Shown piece by piece: positions 35,268-46,000 of a stretch of 64,000 nucleotides of DNA (positions are counted from its first letter, which is position 1; the number at the start of each line of letters is the position of its first letter). This DNA is from Erpobdella octoculata (Eukaryota > Annelida > Clitellata > Hirudinida > Erpobdellidae): positions 5,421,266 to 5,485,265 of the forward strand of contig OZ022247.1 of the NCBI GenBank assembly GCA_963978895.1. The letters are read 5' to 3'. Made by a program: the position numbers and the translations under genes. The notes under the pieces were generated by a model. It saw only the letters and a program-made list of their open reading frames with translations, did no database searches and had not been told where the DNA came from.

Positions 35268-36318
35268 TAGGGGCATGTTGAACCAATTTGTATAACTTTA
35301 CTCAGTACACATTTATTATTGCAGTAAAACATCTTGAAATAGGTTATTATTATAAACAAATGTGTTTATTACGTATACCAAAAATTATTTTTTATTTTAA
35401 GATTTTTCCTTGACCTTAGAAGAAAATATTAGCAAGCCCGGCATGTGGTTCAACTTACCCCGTTAACGGGGGCACGTTGAACCAATATTTTATAACTGCT
35501 GTTGCTAAGCAGTTATTGTTCTAGTGAAACATTTTCAAATGTACAAATGTTATCTAAGTCAAATTGATTTTTCTTCAATCTTCTTTTTTACTTTATATCT
35601 CCAATAAAATTCGGATTTCGCAATTTTTTGGTTTTGTTGTATTTGAGGTTTTTAAGTTCATCTAATTTATTACAAGAGTTGCGTAATTACTAATAATAAG
35701 TTCTTGTGTTACGAAACGCTAGGGATTAAATCATTAAAGCTGCTTAATGCTGCTTACGTAATTATTGTAACAACTTGTGTTTTTTAGAATGGTTATTGTG
35801 AGAACAAGCAATGACCCTGACAAAAACCCAGACAAAACAGCTAATAAAAATATCTAATAAAATATCTAACAATTATAACAAGTCAAATCATCACCATGAT
35901 AAAATTTTGTTGGTTCAATGTGCCCCTAACAAAATGGTTCAACATGCCCCAATCGTAGTAGTCCTAGTATTTTAACTGTAGGCTGATTAACATGTTACTG
36001 ATGCGAGAAAGAAAACACGTACTGTGTTACTGGATAAAAACACAACAAAAATATGTATCGTAAAATTACTCACCTTCTTTGCAATTGTATTTTAAAGAAC
36101 AATAACGTCAACGACTCAAAATTACTCGAAACCGGCAAAATCACTTATATCGCAATTATTTTATAATTAACATACACAAACATCCCAAATCAACACAGCT
36201 ACTTCTATTTATATTATTAGTCCAAACTATGAAACTCTGACAAAAAATTTCTATAAATAAGCAAATTTACCCATCTGGTTCAACATGCCCCGTGGTTCAA
36301 CATGCCCCGGTCTCCCCT
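35268..36318. mobile_element. TIR DNA element with GGGCATGTTGAACC ends
   Basis: GGGGCATGTTGAACCA at the left faces TGGTTCAACATGCCCC at the right, with further internal copies (35469 and 35907-35951). The right end closes in GGTCTCCCCT. No transposase is seen and the superfamily is undetermined. It shares the GGGGCAnnTTGAnCC pattern with 37703-41552. Confidence 0.65.
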
Positions 36319-36319
36319 A

Positions 36320-36826
36320 TTTAACTCGCCTCAACATCTTCGGTCTCAAATCTTTGGAACATTGCAGACTTATTGCTGACCTATGTATATGCTAAAAAAT
36401 TCTAGTCTTATTGACTCAACTTTAGTCACCAGTTTTGAATCATCTGGTTACCAGGCCACAAGAGGCCCTTGCTATAAGCTGAGGTCTGGCCTACCCAAGA
36501 TTGATGCTGCTAAGTTTTTCTTTTCCAGCCGAGTAATAAAATCCTGGAATGCCCAGCCTCACGACGTGGTCAACTCAACTACCTACAGTCGTTCCAGATG
36601 TCTGATCAACGAAACCGACCTTTCAAAATTTCTAACACTCAATGATTTAAATACCCGATGACTTATATGCCTATTTTGCGTATTTGTTTGTGTTACTATT
36701 TTTCTTATATTTTTGCTTTGAATTCTGTTCGAAAATTTTATGTTGTTTTATGTTGTCTAAACGGTGTTAGTGGCCTACGGGTCCTTCTGTTGGAGAAATA
36801 AATAAATTAATTAATTAAATTAAAAA
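36320..36826 (+). mobile_element. 5'-truncated LINE tail (CR1/L2/Jockey-like)
   Basis: The C-terminal reading LNIFGLKSLEHCRLIADL, RSGLPKIDAAKFFFSSRVIK, SWNAQPHD and a stop at 36659-36661 is typical of the end of non-LTR ORF2 proteins. It ends in an ATTAATTAAATTAAA tail. A frameshift lies near 36385. Confidence 0.78.
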
Positions 36827-37702
36827 AAACTTAATTTGAACATCTTTTGGATTTCTAAATCGAGTGTATTTGAAATAATAGTTTATGTTAAAAAACTCGT
36901 TTCTTCCTTTACTTGTTAAATATAAAATTGAACCAGGCTTTTGTTTATAAGTTTAGGTGCTTGTAGCGTCAGGGAAATTTTAATATAGCTTCGTTTTATT
37001 ACCATTTGTCGCCCAAAGTAGTTAACTTAAGAATTAAATGATACATTTTTTGAATAACAAATTAATAGTTTTTATAGCATTAAAAATTGAGGTTTCATTG
37101 AACAAAAATTTAAAAGTTTTTTCTCATTTAAAGTTATAAACTATTTGTTTATGACAGTTTCAGTTGCACATATAAATAAATAAACTCTTTAAGTTAGAAT
37201 ATGTACACTTATTATTAATAATTTTTACTGTAAGTATATATATGCAATAAAAATTAATAAAAAAATTAATAATAATGTTTGAAAGTTTTTAAATTTTAAT
37301 TTTAAATCTTAAATAACTTCTAAGAAACTGAAAAAATGCTCTTTAAGTTTCAGCTGAAACCTTACCAATATGTAACCAGCGCGCCATTATTACCAAGGGC
37401 GCTATTACTTTTTTAAATAATGAAAATTAAATTATTTTATAAAGAGCTGTTATGATTTTTTTTTAAATTAGACATAAAACAAAATAATCGTTTCTGTTTT
37501 CTTGTGAATATCTAAATGTCTGTATGTTCTAAATGTCTGTATGTTCTAATCTCTGTCTTATCACTCAAAAAAGCACACCTATGTATAATGTTAGATAACA
37601 ATGAACACTTTTGCGTAATTCAGTGATAACAAATTATCAGGTTTTATTACTAGTGACATTATTTTGCCGTGTTGCTAATAAATTTTTGTTTTATCCCATC
37701 CC
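36827..37702. other. AT-rich spacer, no gene seen
   Basis: Starts with a fragment of Helitron/hAT family 1-like sequence (TTTGAACATCTTTTGGATTT). The rest shows no recognised structure. Confidence 0.5.
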
Positions 37703-38284
37703 AGTAGGGGAGATGGGGGCTATTTGATCTCTTTTGAGGTTTTTTGGCGATAACAGTCAAGCCGTTCAAAAAATCTACTTTTTTTACTTACATAGAGGAA
37801 CATCTCCTCTATGTATTCAATTTAGTTTGACATTTTATAATGTTAACTATTGTTAAATTGAACTTTGGTGCAATCCCTAAAAAAGATCAAAGTGCCCTAC
37901 ATATGGGGCACTATGATCCCCCCCCCATGGGGCACATTGATCCTAGGTATAATTCAATACGATCCCACATTCAGTTTTCTCAAAAAACACATGAAAACAG
38001 GTATAATAGCTTTTAATAATAATAATCATTTAAATTATATAAATTCAACACAGGTTCTGAAAAATTGATAAATCAAATGCAGTTGTGGGCAAAAGTTACA
38101 AAGTTTTAACTAAAATGCAACTAACTTTCAGTTAAACTCTTTTTAGGAATTTAAATAGGAAGTTTAACTTTTTTTTAAAAAGTTCAGTTAAATCATCAGT
38201 TTAACTACATTTTTTTAGTATCAACTAAAAAAGTTTAAATAAAATTTTTCTAAAATTGTAACTAAAAATTTCAGAAGATATGAT

Positions 38285-38905
38285 CTTTTAGGAAGCATAT
38301 GTGCAAGTTATGAGACTAGTGGCAATGGCAATAGATAAGCTGCAAGGCGAAAATGACAGTTTTATTGGTATAAAAGAAAAATTAATGGTGCCATTAAATT
38401 ATATGCTTGTAAATGGTTTAGAAACCAGCTTCCAAAAAGTTTTTAAATCTGATTATTATAATTTGGCAACTATGCTTATACGAAAGTTTAAATTAAATTA
38501 TCTACACCCAAATGAAAGATTCCCAAAAAAGAACTACTCATACAGACTGTAAAACACATGACAACTTCCAAACTAGAGCCAATGAAAACTCAAAATGGAA
38601 CACATGCACTTTTGTCATCAGACGTACAAGATGATTTATACAGTTACATGCATAAAGATCGACAACCAACAAATACAGTTGAAGTTGAAGTTTATTTAGG
38701 AAATCCTTCGCATTGAAAATTTTTCATTGATTGCGTATCCGCGATTGGCTGCTGCATTTTGCAAATACAATGCAACACTTCTCGGTAGTGCAGCCGTTGA
38801 AAAACTTTTTAGTGTTGCAATTCAGATTTTTACTAATAAAAGATGCAAAAAATATCTGATGTACTATTTGATGAATCAGTTTTTCTTAGATATAAATTAA
38901 TAAAT
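38285..38905 (+). pseudogene. hAT transposase C-terminal remnant
   Basis: IKEKLMVPLNYMLVNGLETS, then, after frame breaks, YPRLAAAFCKYNATLLGSAA, VEKLFSVAIQIFTNKRCK and SVFLRYKL. This is the hAT C-terminal dimerisation region (the usual SSAAVERLFS...LRYN pattern). Stops interrupt it. The N-terminal half and the DDE catalytic core are missing. Confidence 0.82.
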
Positions 38906-39218
38906 TAGTTTGAATGTTGTTATTGTTAAAAACTTTAGAAAATTTTAACATAAAAAATAAATGTAAATAATATTGATATTTTTATTAATTTACATGTTTA
39001 TTGTTTAATAAACTTTTGAATAATTTATTTTCATTCAAAAATATGTTTGTTAAAATTAATTTAAATAAAAAGTTAGCTCAAAGGAGTTAAACTACAAAAA
39101 AAACGTTTTAGTTACAATTTAAACTCTTTTGATAAAAAGTTAGTTGATAGTTTAACTACTTTTAAAAAAGTTAGTTACAGCAAAAGTTTAACTATTAATT
39201 TTTGTTACTGCCCATCAC

Positions 39219-40612
39219 TAGGGTTGTTACAGTTTTGAAAAAAGATTCAGTTTCAGTTAAAGTAACTTTACAAAGATTCAGTTTCAGTAAACTGAATCTT
39301 TAAAGATTCAGTTTCAGTTACAGTTAGATTCAGTTTTTTTTTTCAATTTTTTTAGGTAAACTACCAAGAAGAAATTTACTATAAAAAACATTTTGCAACA
39401 CAGACATGTTTAAAAAATGTATTTAGCTTAAAAATTCTTTCTTGAATTTATAAAAGACTTTAGCTCCCAGCTTGTCGTCACCCAAATTATGCCAACATCT
39501 GCTAAGAGCAAAGCCTGTATGGGGTTGCGTAATTGTTCTACAAGTCAGAAAAGCTCTTTTTATTTTATTGATATTTCGATCAAAATAATGGCAAGTTATT
39601 CCCATCCTTACCGATGAATAACATGGCCGAGACCATCTGTTGTGATTGACACATACTTCGCTGAATTCAACGGTAATTCAACAGATCTTTTTAATTCTTT
39701 TACTAATTCGGACACTTTTGTGGATATATCGTGTTGGTTCGGCAAGGTTAGTAAACGACCTTCCGACACAACTGCAAACATATTTTTAATAGAAGGTCTT
39801 CGATCAAAAGAAATGGCAAACTGTTTGCAGCAAATGCTGAGGCGATAGCGTGGACAGCCTTATTATAGGCATTGGAGCCTTTTTTAATGTCATTTTTGCG
39901 TTCTTTAACAACAAAACAGTTTTCAATTGTTGCCTGGTTTTTCAAATATGGAAAGGGTCGTTTAATAGACTTACTTTGTGTTTTTGATATCATAGCTATT
40001 TTTTCCTCTAAATACTCATGCTTCCTCAAGTGAGACTCTAAATTTTTGACATTTTTACCCTTCAAAATTACAGAACAAATATTGCACTTAATATCGGCTC
40101 CAACTCTTGTAAACCTTTTATGTACCGGGTTAGTATAGGTCTTGTTTTGTTGAATCTAGCTGTTTTCGTTGAAGGTCCTAAAGTAGATTCCGACTCATTT
40201 TGTTGAATAAACGATACTTCTTCCTCGGTAGATTCGTCCATAACAATGTTTTTACTAACACAAGTATCTTCCATTCTGGTTATTCTAAAAACTTGAAAAT
40301 CTTCGAAAAACAACACAAGCAACAGAACACTAACACGAAACAAAAAGAAAGAACTATTCCTAACTTCGACCGAAGTTATCGTCCATGCCATAGAATTAAA
40401 ACATTTAACCGCAAACATAAAAATAATATAATAAAATGATAAAAAATATTCATTCTAAAAGATTCAGTTATATTCAGTTTTCTCAATAGATTCAGTTTCA
40501 GTTACAGTTTTTAAAAAAGATTCAGTTTCAGTTTCAGTTGAAGTTACTGAATCTAAAAAGATTCAGTTAACTGAATGTTTCAGTTTTAGATTCAGTAACT
40601 GTAACAACCCTA
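39219..40612 (-). mobile_element. hAT element inserted in the terminal repeat of another hAT
   Basis: The terminal repeat TAGGGTTGTTACAG is followed on both sides by dense GATTCAGTTTCAGTT subterminal repeats. The target duplication CCCATCAC (39211-39218 and 40613-40620) is part of the outer element's TIR. It holds an internally deleted transposase on -. Confidence 0.92.
39425..40272 (-). pseudogene. BED-finger hAT transposase, deleted and frameshifted
   Basis: On - the order is: an acidic N-terminus from about 40272 (MEDTCVSKN), a BED-type zinc finger CNICSVILKGKNVKNLESHL followed by RKH, IAMISKTQSKSIKRPFPYLK, AIASAFAANSLPF, then after a shift MGITCHYFDRNINKIKRAFL. The catalytic and dimerisation parts are missing. 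Confidence 0.78.
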
Positions 40613-41552
40613 CCCATCACTGATCAAATGGAAAGCCTAAGTGACGACTGACTTGAGCAGTCTCGCCATGCTGAATTGGGTCCGGAAGTCTACAAGCAAT
40701 GTCTTCTCTTGCAAATTGAAATAGTTCATCATTCGCACAAATAAAATTGAATGACATCTTTTCCCTTTTCATGCACTTTATTACTAATTCACCATCTTCT
40801 GACATTATTTGACCAATATATTGAATAAATTTCTTTTTTTTTTAAATCTAACCACAACATATTCATTAATTTTCAACACAGAACAGTCATAGTCTAGAAC
40901 AGGGCTTTCTTTTGCTGTTAACTGATATTTGACATTGCTATTCCCATTACTTTAACCAGTGTTGTACCTCGCTGACAATGTCTAACCATTGTAAAACCAA
41001 ACCAAACCTACGAAGAAAATGAATTGCGTTTTTGCAATAACAATAATAAAAAATATCAAATTATAGGACTGCACTAAACCTCCAATGCCAGGAGAATGCG
41101 TACATTTAGTATCTAAGGACAAGGGGCGGTTTGATCTACAGATCAACGTACCCAATATCGGTAAGGATCAAAGAGCCCCCATGAAATGGAGCATACTATA
41201 AATGGCGATATCTCATCAATAAATGTTGTTTGAGAATTCAAATAAGCAATAAAATAAGCCTTAGACATACGTTTATACAATGCAAAATTAAATTTCCCCA
41301 AAAAATTATCATCTAATTTGTAATTACAGAAACTCAACTGTTGCGAAAATTTACTTTTCTCCGGTCAAAACAAACTTTCGTATTTTTCAACTTTCAACGG
41401 CGGCTTTTTGAAAATAAAATAGGACTAAAATTTGACGGAAAACAATTAAAGATCATAAACAATTATGCATTGCATTTTTATTTAGAAATTATTACGTTAT
41501 TGCCAAAAGATCAATGTGCCCCAGAAATCAAAAAGCCCCCATCTCCCCTACT

Positions 41553-42270
41553 CATTATATCTAAATATATAATAATTACTAATAAAGACAAAAACATTTA
41601 GAGAAAAGAAACTGAACTCTTAATTATTTCATTTGTTATAAACGTAAAATAATTGGCCAACGCTTGTTCATGAATTTGTTGCCACCTCATAATCAGGAAA
41701 CCCCAAAAATGGTAGTTGCTGATTCTAGCGGCACCTATAACGTTTGCAAACACTGAAAAACAAAACCTCATTCACAAAGCTTATGAGTTGTAACTACCCG
41801 ATTTTTTTATATTTTCTGATACTTTCCGCATTTGCCATTATTTAACACTGGAACTAGATGGATCTAGCTGGAAACTAGATGACAAACACTTTATTTGGTT
41901 TTAAAGAACATTTGACACATTTTATCAACCGTTGCTTGAGTGTAGTTTTATTAGCGTCATGGTTACTGTGAGTTTGGGCTCAGAGGCAAATGAAGTGACA
42001 AATGTGTACAAGTTGAAATTGTTCTGGATCAGCTCGTTGCTGGCATGCTGTGGCCAAACCATGTCTGAACATGAATCCACAGGTTTTGTCTTAGAAAGTG
42101 AGGATGATTATAGTTGGATAAAAGACAATGAGTTAAGAAAAACATATTAACAATGAAATCAAAAAGATCATGAACGCTCTCTGAACGGGTTAGTGCTTTT
42201 GGATAGGATGAGAACAAAACGATTGTAATGACACTAATGTCAGATTTGGATAGTGTTTTAAGAAAAACTA
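41553..42270. other. Spacer before the tRNA gene, no gene supported
   Basis: An open stretch at 41932-42150 gives a 72-residue acidic peptide. Its frame opens at a non-ATG codon and I recognise no homology. The rest is featureless. Confidence 0.45.
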
Positions 42271-42343
42271 CGCCCAACGTGGGGCTCGAACCCACGACCC
42301 TGAGATTAAGAGTCTCATGCTCTACCGACTGAGCTAGCCGGGC
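42271..42343 (-). tRNA. trnK-CUU: tRNA-Lys (anticodon CTT)
   Basis: The - strand starts GCCCGGCTAGCTCAGTCGGT and ends CCCCACGTTGGGCG. The acceptor stem (GCCCGGC), D-loop, anticodon loop ACTCTTAAT with CTT, and T-loop GGTTCGAGCC are all intact, with discriminator G. It matches the sequence I know for the conserved animal cytosolic tRNA-Lys(CTT), carries no CCA or intron, and is followed by TTTTT on -, a Pol III terminator. Confidence 0.97.
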
Positions 42344-42539
42344 CTGCGGCATAGGTTAAGCACATAAATAAGTACAAATGTACATAACCGTTTGCTTACG
42401 ATACTTCTTTCTCAGATAAATTTATACCAAATGTAATTTTTGTAAACTCTTAATTCAATTAATCATCGTTTTGGTTTAAATACAATAAAGCAATTGCAAT
42501 GGTTTCATAAATGCGTATCGTTGCCATTGCCGTGCCTGG

Positions 42540-42785
42540 TTCAGCTTTGCATCATTTTCTATCAGGATAAAATTATTGTTGTTGCCAATGTGAGACTCAA
42601 CATCAACATCTTCAATGTAGTTTGCTTCATTATCAGATTGCCCTTGATCATCGCAACTTTTTTGTAGGAGATCATCAATATTAGTTGTAGTACTATTTTG
42701 AGACAGAAGACAGAACGTTGTGTTGAAATCTGACAGTTCAGCTGCGACTGCATTGGCATTAGCTCCACAGAGCTAGCAAATCATT
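42540..42785 (-). other. Possible coding remnant, unrecognised
   Basis: On - one frame stays open through an Asn/Asp-rich stretch with short pieces such as LQKSCDDQGQSDNEANYI and ESHIGNNNNFILIENDA. It has no clear start, splice signals or homology I recognise. It could be a decayed transposon protein or chance. Confidence 0.25.
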
Positions 42786-43088
42786 TCAATGTCAGAACTG
42801 TTTATAAACTTATCACATTAAAAGAACCTGAGGTATGAACAACAACAATTGCTGCATGAATGTAAGATTATGTTGCTTAAATCTGCTACACATCTGCTGA
42901 TATGCTTCATCCAGAACAACTATGAATATATCTACTTTAAACCGAGCACGTCCATTATATTATATGTCTTCAATGATGACAGTGATTTATTATGCTTTTT
43001 ATATTTTCTACTCTAAAATAAATAAATTCAAATAAAATCATTCTCAATTATGTTTTCAGAAAGTTATTTCTCTCAAGTTCGTAAACAA

Positions 43089-46000
43089 TTATTTTTCCAG
43101 GTGCTTAAACGGTTGAAGAAATATGGAAACTGACTGTGCAATCAAATCTGAAATAAGAAAGTAATTAAAAGTAACAGACATTCAAATAACTGCTTAGGTA
43201 AAAAAATATATGACAAAAAGTTTTTTAAATTAACATAATTCAATAATCATAAATGATATATGCAAGATGGCTGTATAATAAATAACGCTTTATCATAATG
43301 AGAAAGTATTTGAGAAGTTGATCTCACTTTGTTCAAATTTCAAGCTGAGTTTCGAACGGTTATCCAGATGTCTTAGAAGCTGTTGGAATGAATGAGTACA
43401 AAATAAATTTCAAACATTCACGTTATTGTGTGAAATAATATTATAATTCATTATTATTTATCTTTAATATAAAAGCTGGAAATAAAAACGTGTATAAAAA
43501 TATAGAATACACATCGGTGGATTTGAAGTGGTTGCCATGACAATAACAACCAGAATCCTGTTACATACAGGAAAACACACAAAAACTACTAAATAAATAA
43601 AATAAAAAGCATAATTAATCACATTAAATGTCAGTTTCATAAAAAAAACACAAAATTTGTTTTTGCCTAATAAACTAGGAGTTGTATTGTATGAGCTGGA
43701 TTAATAAACTAGGAGTTGTATTGTATGAGCTGGATTAATAAACTAGGAGTTGTATTGTATGAGGTGGATTAATAAACTAGGAGTTGTATTGTATGAGCTG
43801 GATTAATAAACTAGGAGTTGTATTGTATGAGCTGGATTAATAAACTAGGAGTTGTATTGTATGAGCTGGATTAATAAACTAGGAGTTGTATTGTATGAGC
43901 TGGATTAATAAACTAGGAGTTGTATTGTATGAGCTGGATTAATAAACTAGGAGTTGTATTGTATGAGCTGGAGTCTCAAAAAAGTTCAAAATTTGATTTT
44001 ACATTTTCACTTGTGCTATTGCGATGAGGCCACTCATTAAAAAAACAAGAATTAAATAAACTATATTTAAAAAAAATTAAATAAACTATATTTTTAAACA
44101 CAAAATAATTATACATTGTCTGATGCTACAGTTGGACATCCGTGTTCATTGATGAAATAAATCTGTTGAACCATTTGAAAGGGTAGGCTTGCCATTTCGC
44201 AGAGTTTTTCTTGAAGACAAGGTATTGTCAGATGTCGAAGATAGACTGAACGAAATACAGCTGGAATAAGAAAAACGTCTAATATAGCTTATAAATTTGA
44301 TAAAATAAAAATATTAATAAAATAATATTTATGAAAATATTTAAAAAAACAAATAGAAAAGTGTTATGAAGATATCTGAATAAAAACTGACGCTCTTCAA
44401 AATAAATGAAATTTTCATTTTGTTGGCTTTTCTTGATGTGAGGGAGCTCGTATTCATCGCTGTCGTCCATGTTTCTCGTCACTGAGCAAGACTGGTTGGT
44501 GCTCCATTCTCTGCGCGATCTTTTGCTTCGATGGTAAAATAAGATAAATATCATAAATAGAATAAACATCTGTCAATAACCAATGAAAATAAAATACCAA
44601 TTAAGATAATAGTGGAATTTTATCTTTAGAAAAGAATTTTACAACACTTCTCACTTTAACTCATGCGTTTCTACTTGCGAGGCCAATTTACTGAATCACC
44701 CGAGACAACTGTTTTAAAATGCCTCCACACCCCTACTAGGGCTTGTGACGCCGAAGGAAATGGAATTAGTCTTCTACAAGCCGAGCCTTCATTTTAAGGT
44801 TATTTAAACGAGCCAAAGTCAGCTAGGGCTGAACCAAGGTTTTTGTGCCAAGAATAGAGATTTTGAGCCTGCAAAAACAGACCGAGCCCAAATCATGACG
44901 GGCCTAGCCAGGCCGTGCTGCAAAAAAACTGCCCGTACATGGCTTTGAATAAAACCGCTGATATTCATTTTTATAGTGAAACGCTTTACACCACCAGCTC
45001 TTCCCCCAACGATAATGACAATTGTGATGGTTATGATGATGTTGAATACAATAATAAAAACTATTCACATTGAATTCGTCTGGTCCACATTACAATTTGC
45101 AAGGCTAGCAGATTGTGTCCCATCCTGACCAATAGACATGTTTGTAGTACAAGCAAGTAGACTGGAGCATGATCCGGTCGTAGCAGTTGAACGTGCAGAC
45201 ATCGTTTCTTCAAAACTTTCATTTAAAGCGATTTTCTTCACGTAAAATTTTCCTTTGTAGAACAAAAAAACGCATATTCAAATTAGACAAGTAATTCCTA
45301 TAAAATTTTATTCCAGTAAAAAAACACAAACAAACAGATTATGAATTTAATAAACAAATAATCAAATAATTTCAATAAATAACTATTTAATATTAATATT
45401 ATCAGATCCTAAATTTAATAATTAAATGATTTTAATAAATTAAAATTGTCATCACAAACTTTCAAGGTCTTCCTCGAGGTGAACGTAAAACACCTTCAAA
45501 TAATTCGTTCCATTACTGTAAAACATTTTATAACTAATCACGTTAACTAAGATTTAAAATAAAGACTCTGTTAAAAAATCTACTGGATAAACTAAACTAA
45601 TAATAATCTCACTAAGCTACATACTACCACACAACTTTTACAAAGGCACGAAGAAAAGACTATAATAAACTAAACTTTTAACTCTAAAATGTTTCTTGCA
45701 AGGCGATTAGAGTATTTAGTCTTCATTTTTATCATTTTAAAATTTTCTAGAGTGGACGTCTAAATCAATCCATCCATCAAAAGCCCATATTTTTTATAAA
45801 CTTGCTCAGCTCAATAGAACGGTTAAACCAGTATACTATATTATTAACATAATATGCATTCATATAACCTACTTCATATTTAGACATAAATACATCAATA
45901 TAACCTACTTTATATTTAGACATATATACATCCGGTTGCCTTCTGCCAGTCCACATATCACTTCCATATCTTCTTTGCTCAGTCTAAACATGTCTCCTCC

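Larger units (their letters stand above)
38080..40622 (+). mobile_element. hAT element (middle level of a three-level nest)
   Basis: The ends are CAGTTGTGGGCA and, on the other strand, CAGTGATGGGCA. The 8-bp target duplication ATCAAATG is exact (38072-38079 and 40623-40630). It keeps the C-terminal part of a transposase and is itself cut within its right terminal repeat by the 39219-40612 element. Confidence 0.92.
37703..41552. mobile_element. TIR DNA element with AGTAGGGGAGATGGGGGCT ends, hosting nested hATs
   Basis: The left AGTAGGGGAGATGGGGGCT is the exact reverse complement of the right end. Subterminal GGGGCACATTGATCC-like motifs repeat at both sides (37911-37945, 41107-41185 and 41509-41523). 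No target duplication is visible and no transposase is recognised. The 38080-40622 hAT sits inside. Confidence 0.75.

Noticed and set aside
36383..36661. Independent 92-residue gene
   Set aside because: The sequence is the C-terminal tail of a non-LTR retrotransposon, followed by its AT-rich tail.
41932..42150. 72-residue open frame next to the tRNA
   Set aside because: Starts at a non-ATG codon, no recognised domain, no splice context and no partner near CP2 copy A.
43669..43974. CRISPR-like array
   Set aside because: Direct 34-bp repeats have no variable spacers, and the window is an animal genome.
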